From the NCBI RefSeq assembly GCF_024721015.1, contig NZ_JANAIF010000007.1, positions 1-64,000 on the forward strand: DNA of 64,000 nt, read 5' to 3'. The stretch is from Xenorhabdus bovienii (GTDB lineage: Bacteria; Pseudomonadota; Gammaproteobacteria; Enterobacterales; Enterobacteriaceae). Both the position numbers and the translations under genes were made by a program. Each line of letters begins with the position of its first letter. Within the stretch, counting starts at the first letter, position 1. Of this stretch, positions 27,883 through 37,317 are shown piece after piece. Under the pieces are notes generated by a model. It was given only the letters and a program-made list of their open reading frames with translations, made no database searches and had not been told where the DNA came from.

Positions 27883-29310
27883 ATGGTGATGTCTAGAGAA
27901 GATCTTTCCATTCTATCAGCGACTGAAATTTCCAAGCTTGTGCATCAAAAGGATGTTTCTGTCAGAGAAGTTGCTACTGCGGTGATTGCAAGACTTGACG
28001 GTGTCAACCCTCATATTAATGCGGTTGTTGAATATCGGCCGGAAGAGATTATAAGACGTGCTGAAGAGCTCGATATTGCACTTGCAAAAGGTGAGAGTGT
28101 GGGAACTCTCGCAGGTGTCCCTGTAACCATAAAAGCGAGCATAGATCAAATCGGGTTTGCAACGACAGACGGAGTCCGGGCCAGAGAACATGAGTTCCCT
28201 CCCTCCAACAGTGCGGTTGTCGATCACTTGCTGAAATCTGGGGCATTACTTATAGGGCGTACGAATACAGCTGCTTTTAGCTATCGCTGGTTCACCGAAA
28301 ATCGGCTATATGGATCAACGAGAAATCCGCATAATCCTTCTTTAACACCTGGGGGATCCTCTGGTGGTGCCGCAGCAGCAGTTGCTGCAGGTCTTGGTGC
28401 AATTGCGATAGGGACCGACTTGGCAGGTTCTATCCGGTATCCAGCGTATGCCTGCGGGGTTCACGGTTTGCGTCCTTCTTTCGGGCGAGTGGCGAGATTC
28501 AATCCGACTGATCCTGAAAAAGTGCCGATAGGGGTGCAGTTAATGGCTGTCACTGGGCCTGTTGCCAGAACTGTCAATGACTTGCGTCTAGCGATGGATG
28601 TCATTGCTAGAGAGGATATCCGCGATCCTTGGTGGGTACCAGCGCCCATGGTGGGTTACGATGCCCCGAAATGTGCAGCGTTCTGCGTGCGGCCAAATGG
28701 ATTGGATACCCAGCCAGACGTCGCGGACGCGCTTTATGATGCAGCAGGAAAACTGCGTGATGCAGGCTGGACAGTCGTCGAGTTGGAGGATATTCCCTCT
28801 CTCCGTTCAGCTTCGGATATTCAACTGACCCTATGGTTGGGTGAAGATTATGAGGGTCAACTCTTAGCGGTACAGGAAGACGGAGATCCCGGTGCGCTGA
28901 ACTTCTTGAACATGTACCGTGAATTTGCGCATTCCGTGTCTCTGGTCAATTACTCTTCGGCATTGAGTCGACTTCATACGATTGCGTGTGAATGGCAACA
29001 GTTTCTCTCTGAAAAGTTTGCGGTGATCCTTTTACCGACTTCAGCAGAATTGCCATTCTCTAACAATCTGGATCTTGAATGTGAAACTTCATTTATGCGG
29101 GTCTGGAATAGTCAAATGCCAATGCTTACGCTCCCTGTTACAGGGCTCCCTTGTGTCAATCTCCGGACAAATTTGATTTCCACTCCTTCCGGGGAAACGA
29201 TACCAGTGGGTATTCAGATAGTGAGTGCACGCTTTCGAGAAGATCTATGCCTGAAAGCAGCAGAGGATATTGAAAAAAGGGGAGAACCTGTCGAAGTTGT
29301 CACTCCGTGA
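27883..29310 (+). CDS. Amidase-signature family enzyme (GatA/AtzF-like)
   Basis: 475 residues of the amidase signature family. The Ser-cisSer-Lys triad is visible: Lys in PVTIKASID (about residue 87), the cis-Ser in TPGGSSGGAAAAVAAG (about 160), and the nucleophile in GTDLAGSIRYPA (about 185). The family hydrolyses amides, aryl-amides or carbamates. The C-terminal half is ordinary for stand-alone amidases. It is not GatA, since no gatB/gatC neighbours are present. The start is ambiguous between 27883 and 27889. It follows the gcd remnant by 56 bp; substrate unknown. Confidence 0.87.
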   Translation: MVMSREDLSILSATEISKLVHQKDVSVREVATAVIARLDGVNPHINAVVEYRPEEIIRRAEELDIALAKGESVGTLAGVPVTIKASIDQIGFATTDGVRAREHEFPPSNSAVVDHLLKSGALLIGRTNTAAFSYRWFTENRLYGSTRNPHNPSLTPGGSSGGAAAAVAAGLGAIAIGTDLAGSIRYPAYACGVHGLRPSFGRVARFNPTDPEKVPIGVQLMAVTGPVARTVNDLRLAMDVIAREDIRDPWWVPAPMVGYDAPKCAAFCVRPNGLDTQPDVADALYDAAGKLRDAGWTVVELEDIPSLRSASDIQLTLWLGEDYEGQLLAVQEDGDPGALNFLNMYREFAHSVSLVNYSSALSRLHTIACEWQQFLSEKFAVILLPTSAELPFSNNLDLECETSFMRVWNSQMPMLTLPVTGLPCVNLRTNLISTPSGETIPVGIQIVSARFREDLCLKAAEDIEKRGEPVEVVTP

Positions 29311-29337
29311 GCGTTATAGCGGTGCTATCTTAGCCCT

Positions 29338-29708
29338 ATGTTGCTGGATGTAGGATATTTCTGGATCAATGCGGCCCGTGTAAGGCATATGGGAAAGGCT
29401 TATAGACCGATAAAAGAAACGATCATCGGCTTTACACGAGGCCTCATGGCGTTCGCATTCAGAGATGTCGATCTTTCTTGTCTTGGCCTGGCCTGCTGTG
29501 TGCCGCCATTGGGCTGGCGACAGGCAACTTTGAAAATGCCAGAGGGCTGTTTGCCAACTTATCTGATCATCAGTTGCTGGCTGTTTATAGCGGTGCTTTC
29601 AGTGTCTTGACATACACCTTGATGGGAATAACGTTATTGGCTGTTATGGTTTGTTTTATGACTTTGAGAAAAGTCCAAATAGCTTTTAATTCTGGTGTGT
29701 CAAAGTGA
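29338..29708 (+). pseudogene. Decayed membrane-protein fragment, possibly an MFS C terminus
   Basis: Two overlapping frames carry pieces of one apparent protein. One reads GFTRGLMAFAFRDVD. The other (29478-29708) reads LLCAAIGLATGNFENARGLFANLSDHQLLAVYSGAFSVLTYTLMGITLLAVMVCFMTLRKV, with two hydrophobic segments like the last helices of a multidrug MFS protein. The need to change frame and the missing N-terminal bulk suggest a frameshifted remnant. Family assignment is weak. Confidence 0.4.
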
Positions 29709-30168
29709 CGGTTAAATATTTTTCAGGGGAAGTTATCAGAATTTTATATTAATGAAATAAATATTCTGGGATATATAAATCAAGATAAAAAAGAAAGTAT
29801 TAGAAATAAATAAAGATTTATATTTTTAATTCATTATATTTAATAAGCCCTATGCGAAATTCTAACTTTTGTTGATTAAATTAATCTGACTATTATTGGT
29901 TAATATGATAATGCTGGAATTTTATGTCGCTTTTATAGTTAATCCACAGGAACATATCTCGGTATTTTTCGGTACATAGAATGGTGTCGGAAATACGAAA
30001 ATCGGGCAATGTTAATGAAAGAGGTTTCTCTCACATATTAAGATCGGTGATTCACTTCCTGATAATGGAGGAATAATTATCTTTGTATATTAAGCGCTCT
30101 GTACTGAATAGAAAGATTTCTTTTCTTGACTTTTAAAAGTCGTGATCAGTGATAGGAGAGTAAAAAAG
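29709..30168. other. AT-rich gap before the hpaB-like gene
   Basis: 460 bases without a credible reading frame and strongly AT-rich, typical of a junction between accessory blocks. The last 20 bases hold the ribosome binding site (AGGAG at 30154-30158) of the next gene. A TTGACTTTTAAAAG stretch near 30127 could be part of its promoter. Confidence 0.5.
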
Positions 30169-31602
30169 ATGATAAGAACCGGAGAAAGATATATTGATGA
30201 TTTACGTGATGGGCGAGCTATTTTTATTAATGGAGAGGTAGTCACAAATCATGTGGATCATCCTGCATTCAGAAATACGATCAGGTCGGTTGCGAATCTG
30301 TATGATTATCAGATCGAACATGCCGACAGAATGATGTTTATGACAGAAGCGGGTAATCGAATTAGTCTATACTGGCAATTGCCTTCTACACCTGAAAAAT
30401 TGATTGCACGTGGTCGGGCTGAATATGAACTGGCTACACAGAGTGTTGGCTGGCTCGGAAGAAGCCCCGATAACGTGTCGTCGGTGCTTACTGGGATGAT
30501 GACTCATATCGAGGTATTTGAAGATTATTCGCAAGAGCGGGCTGATGCTCTACGGAATTATTTTACCTATGTGAGTGAGAAAAACCTCTATTTAACTTAC
30601 GCACTGGTTAACCCTCAGGGAGATCGCTCAAAGGCTCCAGGAGAACATACCAAGAATATTTATCACACTCTGGGTGTGGTGGAAAAGAATGCCAAGGGAA
30701 TTATTGTCAGAGGTGCAAAAATGCTCGCTACGGGAGCACCACTGGCTGATGAAATTCTGATTGGTGTGCATAATCCACTTAAACCTGGGATTGATGAACG
30801 GTATGCGGTTTCTTTTGCCATGCCACTTAATGCGAAAGGTATCAAGATTATTTCAAGGCGTTCTTATGAATTAGGCGTAAATCCCAAAGATTATCCGCTG
30901 TCGTATCGGTTCGATGAAAATGACTCAATTATCTATTTTGATGATGTCTTAGTGCCTTGGGAACGGGTATTTATTTTTGAGGATATAGAGATGTGCCGTC
31001 GGCAATTTAAGGAAACTGCTGCGGAAGTGCTGATGGATACTCAAAGTCAGGCTCGTTATGCGGTGAAATTGCATTTTCTGGCGGGGCTAGCTCAGACAAT
31101 GGCAGAAACAAACGGTGTTTGCGAATATCCCACGGTAAGAGAGTCTCTTGCTAAACTTGCGTGTTATGCGATGAATATTGAAGGGTTGTTTAATAGTTTG
31201 ATCCATAACCCCAGAGTCGATAACGGGTTTTATATTCCTGATCGAACACAGCTTTATGCGTGTCAGGTTATTGCACAGGAAATATATCCAAAAGTATTGG
31301 AGACGATAAGGAAACTCGCGGGTGGAGGTGTTTTGATGCTGCCATCAAGTGAAGCTGATTTGGAGAATGATGAAATTTTACGCATTATTGAGAAAACACA
31401 ATATTCATCTGTTGCTTCCCCTATTGAAAGAGTCAGGCTGATGAAACTGGTATGGGATGCAGTGGGGTCAGAATTTGCTTCAAGGCATTTGCAATATGAG
31501 ATGTTTTATACCGGTGCTTCTTACTTTGCGCTAGAGCGTCTTTATACAAAATATGATTGGAAATCATCGAAGGAATTGGTTGAAAAGATAAAAGCGCTCT
31601 AG
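30169..31602 (+). CDS. HpaB-family flavin-dependent aromatic hydroxylase (oxygenase component)
   Basis: The 477-residue protein is of the 4-hydroxyphenylacetate 3-monooxygenase / PvcC group (acyl-CoA dehydrogenase fold, uses reduced FAD). It opens GERYIDDLRDGRAIFINGEVV-x-HPAFR, the family N terminus. YLTYALVNPQGDRSK, ATGAPLADEILIG, DDVLVPWERVF and the C-terminal LAGGGVLMLPSSEAD segment are further family landmarks. The ATG at 30169 has AGGAG 10 bases upstream; a GTG at 30142 is less likely. These enzymes ortho-hydroxylate phenols and need a flavin reductase (HpaC), which is not adjacent. It may act in aromatic catabolism or tailor a phenolic natural product. Confidence 0.85.
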   Translation: MIRTGERYIDDLRDGRAIFINGEVVTNHVDHPAFRNTIRSVANLYDYQIEHADRMMFMTEAGNRISLYWQLPSTPEKLIARGRAEYELATQSVGWLGRSPDNVSSVLTGMMTHIEVFEDYSQERADALRNYFTYVSEKNLYLTYALVNPQGDRSKAPGEHTKNIYHTLGVVEKNAKGIIVRGAKMLATGAPLADEILIGVHNPLKPGIDERYAVSFAMPLNAKGIKIISRRSYELGVNPKDYPLSYRFDENDSIIYFDDVLVPWERVFIFEDIEMCRRQFKETAAEVLMDTQSQARYAVKLHFLAGLAQTMAETNGVCEYPTVRESLAKLACYAMNIEGLFNSLIHNPRVDNGFYIPDRTQLYACQVIAQEIYPKVLETIRKLAGGGVLMLPSSEADLENDEILRIIEKTQYSSVASPIERVRLMKLVWDAVGSEFASRHLQYEMFYTGASYFALERLYTKYDWKSSKELVEKIKAL

Positions 31603-31640
31603 TCTGATTTTTATCCTATTGTCGCAGTAGGTAAGGGGAG

Positions 31641-31670
31641 AGTGCCAGCGGGGAGATGTTGGCACTTTTT
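31641..31670 (+). terminator. Rho-independent terminator after the hpaB-like gene
   Basis: Stem AGTGCCA (31641-31647) / TGGCACT (31660-31666) with a 12-nt loop and a T run, 38 bases after the stop codon. Confidence 0.75.
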
Positions 31671-31748
31671 GCTGGATGTTAGCGTTATTTGCCCTTAACT
31701 GCCCGCTCCGTACTATCTATCACCATAAATAAATTGTCGATAAAGCAC

Positions 31749-31777
31749 TTGCTATCCAGATTTAACAAGTCCATAAT
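31749..31777 (+). promoter_or_regulatory. Orphan tRNA-Gly-type promoter without a tRNA
   Basis: -35 TTGCTA (31749-31754), a 17-bp spacer and -10 CATAAT (31772-31777), embedded in aacaagtccataat-gccgcc. The same aacaagtccataat block precedes tRNA copy 2 and nearly the same one copy 3. No tRNA follows before queG. It is probably the remains of a further repeat unit that lost its tRNA. Confidence 0.6.
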
Positions 31778-31896
31778 GCCGCCTCATTTTTGAATAGGCA
31801 GAGGAAAATTTCTCCACCAGCGTCTAGAATGTGAGAGTGGATTCTGGTTTTACTGCTTATTTCTGAGATTTTCCACTGAAATACAATTACTGTTTT

Positions 31897-32135
31897 TTAT
31901 CCACAGTATTTAACCTTACTACCATATTGACTTGTCTGATGACGCTCTATTTGCTACACAGAGTTATCCACAGTCGGTATTTCCGTATCTGTGTTTTTTG
32001 ACCCATCATTTAAAATAATAAATCATATTTAACTTATTGATAAGTTAACGTAATTAGCTCCATTTAAAAAGATATTGATTAATATTTAAACTCTTTTTGT
32101 CTGTTGATCAACAAGGCATTTTTATTTTATTCACA
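31897..32135. promoter_or_regulatory. DnaA-box cluster with IHF site, datA-like
   Basis: Three DnaA boxes in one orientation: TTATCCACA at 31897-31905 and 31964-31972, and TTATTCACA at 32127-32135. A perfect IHF consensus on the minus strand (TAACTTATTGATA on plus, 32030-32042) lies between boxes 2 and 3, and the whole interval is AT-rich and non-coding. A fourth box in reverse orientation (TGTGGATAA, 33234-33242) falls within queG. As I recall, E. coli datA, which promotes DnaA-ATP hydrolysis with IHF, occupies this same place between the glyVXY tRNAs and queG. The equivalence is inferred from position and motif set. Confidence 0.65.
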
Positions 32136-32180
32136 AGGAAATAGACGGGTTTTTTGACAGTAAATTCGGCTGGTTGATTA

Positions 32181-33338
32181 TTAAGCATCTCTGGGTAGAC
32201 CTTTGGTGATTGCCCGAATTAATCGCTTCTGCTGTGATGTTTGAACTTCAATCGTATTGGCATTGCGGCGAGTTATTTGCTGATCGATGGCCCAGTGGAT
32301 ATGTTCATCCAGTACCTCACTTAAACCGATTCTTTTTTCCAGTGCCAGCACGATATCATCCTGATAAAGGGCATTACCCAAAGCAACGGAAATATTGCGC
32401 AGCCAGCGTAAATAACCAATACGGCGGATTGCCGATCCTTCTGTAATGCGTAGAAACTTTTCTTCGCTCCAACTGAATAAATCAAGTAATTTTGGTGTGT
32501 GCAGGGCTGCACGAGGGCTGAAATCTACTTCATCCGTTAATTGTGAAAAACGATTCCATGGGCAAATAAGCTGACAATCGTCACAACCATAAATCCGGTT
32601 GCCCATTAACGGGCGCAACTCTTCAGGGATAACGCCATCCAATTCAATGGTCAGATAAGAAATACAGCGCCGTGCATCAATGGTATAAGGTTCAACAATG
32701 GCGCCTGTTGGGCAGGTCGTCATACAGGCAACGCAACGCCCGCATTGCTCCTCTTGTGGGGCATCTATGGGAAGGGGAAGGTTAATCAACAATTCGCCGA
32801 GGAAAAACCACGAACCCGATTCCCGATTCAATATAAGTGAGTGTTTACCAACCCAGCCGAGACCAGCCTTGGCTGCCAAGGGGCGCTCCATGATCGGGGC
32901 AGAATCGACAAAAGGCCGAAAATTCAGAGTTCCCTGATATTCATGAGCACTACAATAGTCTTGAATCTGCCCACCGAGTTTTTTGAGTCGTTGACGCAAT
33001 AGCTTGTGGTAGTCTCTGCCTAACGAATAGCGGCTGACATAACCCAATTCAGGATTATTCAGTGTACTGGCAAAAGCGGCTTTGGTTGGCAGGTAATTCA
33101 TGCGCACGCTGATGACCCGCAAGGTGTCAGGCAGTAGTTCATGGGGGCGGGCGCGCATCATACCGTGACGAGCCATCCAATCCATTTCGCCGTGGTATTG
33201 CTTATCAAGCCATTCCTGTAGTTTGGGTTCTTCTGTGGATAAATCGGTGTCACAAATACCGACTTGTTGAAAGCCAAGGGAAAGGCCCCATTGTTTGATG
33301 TTTGCTGCCAGAAGATTCAGATCGAGAGGGGTTGCCAT
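32181..33338 (-). CDS. queG: Epoxyqueuosine reductase
   Basis: QueG performs the last step of queuosine synthesis, reducing epoxyqueuosine in tRNA with a cobalamin and two [4Fe-4S] clusters. The 385-residue protein has CGRCVACMTTCPTGAIVEPY near residue 195 and the second cluster half YGCDDCQLICPWNRF near 250. A C-terminal HEAT-like part follows. Length is close to E. coli (379). It diverges from tsaE. The nnr gene that sits between them in E. coli is absent. Confidence 0.95.
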   Translation of the reverse strand: MATPLDLNLLAANIKQWGLSLGFQQVGICDTDLSTEEPKLQEWLDKQYHGEMDWMARHGMMRARPHELLPDTLRVISVRMNYLPTKAAFASTLNNPELGYVSRYSLGRDYHKLLRQRLKKLGGQIQDYCSAHEYQGTLNFRPFVDSAPIMERPLAAKAGLGWVGKHSLILNRESGSWFFLGELLINLPLPIDAPQEEQCGRCVACMTTCPTGAIVEPYTIDARRCISYLTIELDGVIPEELRPLMGNRIYGCDDCQLICPWNRFSQLTDEVDFSPRAALHTPKLLDLFSWSEEKFLRITEGSAIRRIGYLRWLRNISVALGNALYQDDIVLALEKRIGLSEVLDEHIHWAIDQQITRRNANTIEVQTSQQKRLIRAITKGLPRDA

Positions 33339-33543
33339 TGAATATCAAATTACTGCTGCAAAGGGGACGTAGTTTAGCACACAGCGGATTGAATACAAAA
33401 AGTGCGGTACGTGGCAGTACGGCGGAGCAGAAGATGTTAAATGATAATGGCTGAGTTATGTTATGGTTATTGGTTAAACTATTTAACTGATAAACCTAAA
33501 TCTCATTAGGCTTTAATTCAATAAATAAAATAGATACTTTTCG

Positions 33544-34008
33544 ATGAAAGAACTCGTTTTATTACTTCCAAATGAAAATACCACGGTTGCATTGGGCAAT
33601 GCAGTGGCGGCAGCCGGCGATCGAGGCTATGTTATTTATTTATATGGCGATCTGGGTGCCGGAAAAACGACATTCAGTCGTGGCTTCCTACAGGCGCTCG
33701 GCCATCAGGGACATGTGAAGAGTCCGACTTATACACTGGTTGAACCTTATGCTTTGCAACCGCGGCCTGTCTATCACTTTGATCTTTACCGTCTGGCTGA
33801 TCCTGAAGAATTGGAATTTATGGGCATTCGTGATTATTTCCATCAGGATGCTATTTGTCTGGTGGAATGGCCTCAACAGGGCGCAGGGTTTTTACCTGAT
33901 GCCGATATTGAGCTGCATTTGAGCTATGACAGTGAAGGGCGGCACGCGCGTTTTGTGGCGTTATCTGAATATGGTGAAAATCTGCTGGATAATCTGAAGT
34001 CCTTATGA
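33544..34008 (+). CDS. tsaE: tRNA threonylcarbamoyladenosine biosynthesis ATPase TsaE
   Basis: The 154-residue P-loop protein works with TsaB/TsaD in t6A37 synthesis. The Walker [19 protein letters not shown] is at residues ~35-52, [10 protein letters not shown] at ~59-68 and HFDLYRL at ~77-83. CLVEWPQQG marks the C-terminal part. Its stop codon overlaps the first possible start of amiB (ATGA at 34005), placing both in the tsaE-amiB-mutL-miaA-hfq superoperon. Confidence 0.95.
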   Translation: MKELVLLLPNENTTVALGNAVAAAGDRGYVIYLYGDLGAGKTTFSRGFLQALGHQGHVKSPTYTLVEPYALQPRPVYHFDLYRLADPEELEFMGIRDYFHQDAICLVEWPQQGAGFLPDADIELHLSYDSEGRHARFVALSEYGENLLDNLKSL

Positions 34009-35348
34009 AGGAATACCCGACCATGATGAATGCTTTCTTTGTGAAAGTGATAAAAAAATGGCAAGCCCATTGGGTGATGTCCTGTGCATTGTTTGTCATG
34101 TTGAGTCAACTGATCATGATGACGGCGACAGCGGCTACGTTGTCGAATATTCATGTGAATAATAGCCCATCTGAAGCTACCGTAACGTTGGGATTCACAG
34201 GCGGGCATCCTGATTATCGGTTTTTCCCCCTGCATGCTCCTGAGCGGTTGGTGGTGGATATTCGTCAGTCTGGTCATGTCATAGGACTGCCAATGCGTTT
34301 ATCAGGCCAGGATCTGGTGAAAGTGATTCGAACCAGTCAGTCCCCTGATGCACAGCATAAGCGGTTTGTATTGGAATTGGCACATCAGGCTACCGCGACT
34401 TCTTCAGTGAAAGGATCCGCCAGTGAATATCAGGTGGTTTTTACGTTGCAAGCTAATAGTGCAGCGGCTAAGAGTACAGCGAATAGCACCTCGATGCTTA
34501 AGGGAAATACTTCATTACATGAAAGTAAGCAATTACTAGCTAATAATGTTCAGTCACCGAAGCAGGAAACAAAGCCTACTCCGGCTCATCATGGGCAGGG
34601 AGTGAAAAAGCAGGCAGCTAAGGCAGCACAGGGAAAATACCCGATTGTGATTGCCATTGACGCAGGGCATGGTGGGACAGACCCAGGCGCCATCGGGCAA
34701 GGGGGCTTGAAGGAAAAAAACGTGACCATCAGCGTTGCACGCAAGCTGGAAGTTCTTTTACGCAATGATCCCATGTTCAAGCCTGTTTTGACGAGGGATG
34801 GCGATTATTTTATCTCAGTTGCTGGACGTTCTGAGGTCGCCCGTAAGCACAAAGCCAATATGCTGGTGTCTATTCATGCGGATGCAGCACCTAATCGCAG
34901 CGCCAGAGGGGCTTCTGTTTGGGTACTATCCAACCGTCGCGCAAACAGTGAATTGGGGAATTGGCTGGAGCAGCACGAGAAACAATCGGAATTGTTGGGC
35001 GGTGCGGGAGATGTTCTATCCAATGGTGTTAATCCTCTATTGAGTCAGGCTGTGTTAGATTTGCAGTTTGGTCATTCCCAGAGAGTGGGCTATGACGTTG
35101 CTGTTCAAGTATTGAGTCAGTTAACTAGCATTGGATCTTTGCATAAGCGCACGCCAGAACATGCAAGCCTTGGTGTGTTACGTTCACCTGATATTCCTTC
35201 CATCTTAGTGGAAACGGGTTTTATCAGTCATTTATCCGAAGAGAAGCTTCTGGGGTCTAATGATTATCAGGCGAGATTGGCACAAGCTATTCACTTTGGG
35301 CTGCGCCACTATTTTCAGGCTAACCCGTTGCAGACTTCTCCAATGTAA
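34005..35348 (+). CDS. amiB: N-acetylmuramoyl-L-alanine amidase AmiB
   Basis: AmiB is a periplasmic zinc amidase that splits septal peptidoglycan under EnvC activation. It has a hydrophobic N-terminal signal region ([23 protein letters not shown]) and an AMIN domain (residues ~45-140, septal targeting). A low-complexity Ser/Thr/Lys linker leads to the catalytic domain from about 205: [14 protein letters not shown] (His), LKEKNVT (Glu), VSIHADA (His) and [10 protein letters not shown] (Glu). 447 residues; no LysM repeats. The start may instead be ATG 34023 with AAGGA 10 bases upstream, removing six residues. Confidence 0.95.
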   Translation: MKEYPTMMNAFFVKVIKKWQAHWVMSCALFVMLSQLIMMTATAATLSNIHVNNSPSEATVTLGFTGGHPDYRFFPLHAPERLVVDIRQSGHVIGLPMRLSGQDLVKVIRTSQSPDAQHKRFVLELAHQATATSSVKGSASEYQVVFTLQANSAAAKSTANSTSMLKGNTSLHESKQLLANNVQSPKQETKPTPAHHGQGVKKQAAKAAQGKYPIVIAIDAGHGGTDPGAIGQGGLKEKNVTISVARKLEVLLRNDPMFKPVLTRDGDYFISVAGRSEVARKHKANMLVSIHADAAPNRSARGASVWVLSNRRANSELGNWLEQHEKQSELLGGAGDVLSNGVNPLLSQAVLDLQFGHSQRVGYDVAVQVLSQLTSIGSLHKRTPEHASLGVLRSPDIPSILVETGFISHLSEEKLLGSNDYQARLAQAIHFGLRHYFQANPLQTSPM

Positions 35349-35373
35349 TACTAAACCGTAAAGAAGGTTGAAT

Positions 35374-37317
35374 ATGGCTATCAGGATTTTACCCCCACAA
35401 TTAGCAAATCAGATTGCTGCTGGTGAAGTGGTTGAGCGCCCTGCATCGGTGGTGAAAGAATTGGTGGAAAACAGCCTTGATGCCGGCGCTACCCGCATTG
35501 ATATTGAGATTGAGCGCGGTGGTGCAAAATTAATCCGCATTCGTGATAACGGCTGTGGGATCGACCAGCAAGATCTGACATTGGCACTGGCACGTCATGC
35601 CACCAGTAAAATCGCTTCGCTTGATGATTTGGAGGCGATTGTCAGTATGGGATTCCGTGGGGAAGCACTGGCCAGTATCAGCTCGGTTTCACGATTGACT
35701 CTGACTTCCCGTACTGAAAGCCAAACAGAAGCGTGGCAGGCTTACGCCGAAGGCCGTGATATGGAAGTCACCGTAAAACCCGCAGCTCATCCCGTCGGTA
35801 CGACGGTTGAAGTATTGGACCTGTTTTATAACACGCCAGCACGTCGCAAATTCCTGAGAACAGAAAAAACCGAGTTCGGGCATCTTGATGAAGTGGTGCG
35901 CAGGATAGCTCTGGCACGGTTGGATGTGGCGATCAACCTGCATCACAACGGCAAATTGGTTCGTCAGTATCGTCCAGCGAAAGAAGAATCTCAGCATGAG
36001 CGGCGTTTGGCGGCCATTTGTGGAATGGCGTTTGTGCAACAGGCTCTTGCGTTGTCATGGCAGCATGACTCCTTGTCCATTAAAGGATGGGTTGCTGATC
36101 CCATGAATGATACTGCCGGGAGCGATATTCAGTATTGTTATGTCAATGGACGTATGATGCGGGATCGGCTGATTAATCATGCTATCCGCCAAGCTTATCA
36201 AGATTTGCTTCAGGGAGAGAAGCAGCCTGCTTATGTATTGTATCTGGAGATCGATCCGCATCAGGTTGATGTCAATGTGCATCCAGCGAAGCATGAGGTA
36301 CGCTTCCATCAGGCACGTCTGGTGCATGATTTTATTTATCAGGGTGTGGCAGCGGTATTGAAACAGCGGGAGAAGGGAGCTGAACTAGCGCTTGGCTGTG
36401 AGGAGCCGGCTGCCAGTTGGGTGCCGGAAAACCGTCCTTCTGCGGGAGAGAACCATTTTCTCCAGCAAAATACGACATCACCGAAGGCGTCACCGCCTTC
36501 TCGTGCCGCGACTTCTCCCTTGGTTTCGTCTGGGGGGCATGATAAAGAACAGCCTCAGCTTGATCGCCCGCATTCTGGCAATGACACGCGGCAACTTCAT
36601 CATGGGGAAAATTACCAGAAGAAACAGGGCGAGTTGTACCAAAAAATGATGCAATTTGCACCAGAGGAGAAACGGCTGCTGTTTCCTGAAAAGGCTGTCT
36701 CCGTGAGGGAAAAAGCCGCTCCAGTTCCTGTTTATGCAGCACTTTTGCAGGGAAAAAACAATAGTTACAGTTTTGGCAAAGTATTGAGCATCCATGCTGC
36801 CAGTTATGCCTTGATTGAGTCCCCGTTGGGGATTGGGCTACTGTCTTTGCCAGTTGCTGAGCGCTGGCTGAAACAGGTGCAGTTGACGCCAGGGGAGCTA
36901 GGGCTTAAATCGCAGCCGCTACTGATACCGCTGAAACTTTCTCTCAGTCAGGCAGAAATCGACGCTTTAAAGCAGAATAGTGAGCTATTGAAGACTTTCG
37001 GTATTGAATCTACAGTCGCACATGGAAAAGTAACTATTCATGCGGTATCGTTGCCACTGCGTCAACAGAACCTGCCGAAACTCCTGCCGGAGCTGTTGAA
37101 CTATCTAGTGGAACAACCCTCGGTCTGTGCTGAACAGGTAGCGATTTGGCTCTCCCGTCACGTTGGGAGCGAACATGAAACGTGGAACGTTGCGCAAGCT
37201 GTCCAGCTTTTAGCTGATGTCGAGCGTCTTTGCCCTCAATTGGTGGAATCCCCGCCTGGGGGCTTATTACAGTTAATTGATTTACAAGCAGTGGTGGCAC
37301 TTCTCAATCATGAGTGA
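35374..37317 (+). CDS. mutL: DNA mismatch repair protein MutL
   Basis: MutL couples MutS mismatch recognition to MutH. The 647-residue protein has the GHKL ATPase N terminus ([53 protein letters not shown]). A variable, proline- and histidine-rich linker covers about residues 340-450, and the C-terminal dimerisation domain follows. No endonuclease motif is present, as expected in a MutH-containing species. ATG 35374 is preferred to the in-frame TTG at 35368 because it gives the canonical N terminus and has AAGAAGG upstream. Confidence 0.96.
   Translation: MAIRILPPQLANQIAAGEVVERPASVVKELVENSLDAGATRIDIEIERGGAKLIRIRDNGCGIDQQDLTLALARHATSKIASLDDLEAIVSMGFRGEALASISSVSRLTLTSRTESQTEAWQAYAEGRDMEVTVKPAAHPVGTTVEVLDLFYNTPARRKFLRTEKTEFGHLDEVVRRIALARLDVAINLHHNGKLVRQYRPAKEESQHERRLAAICGMAFVQQALALSWQHDSLSIKGWVADPMNDTAGSDIQYCYVNGRMMRDRLINHAIRQAYQDLLQGEKQPAYVLYLEIDPHQVDVNVHPAKHEVRFHQARLVHDFIYQGVAAVLKQREKGAELALGCEEPAASWVPENRPSAGENHFLQQNTTSPKASPPSRAATSPLVSSGGHDKEQPQLDRPHSGNDTRQLHHGENYQKKQGELYQKMMQFAPEEKRLLFPEKAVSVREKAAPVPVYAALLQGKNNSYSFGKVLSIHAASYALIESPLGIGLLSLPVAERWLKQVQLTPGELGLKSQPLLIPLKLSLSQAEIDALKQNSELLKTFGIESTVAHGKVTIHAVSLPLRQQNLPKLLPELLNYLVEQPSVCAEQVAIWLSRHVGSEHETWNVAQAVQLLADVERLCPQLVESPPGGLLQLIDLQAVVALLNHE

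Noticed and set aside
29338-29610. Intact 90-residue hypothetical protein
   Set aside because: Only part of the frame resembles coding sequence, and a better membrane-protein reading switches frame at about 29478, pointing to a decayed gene.
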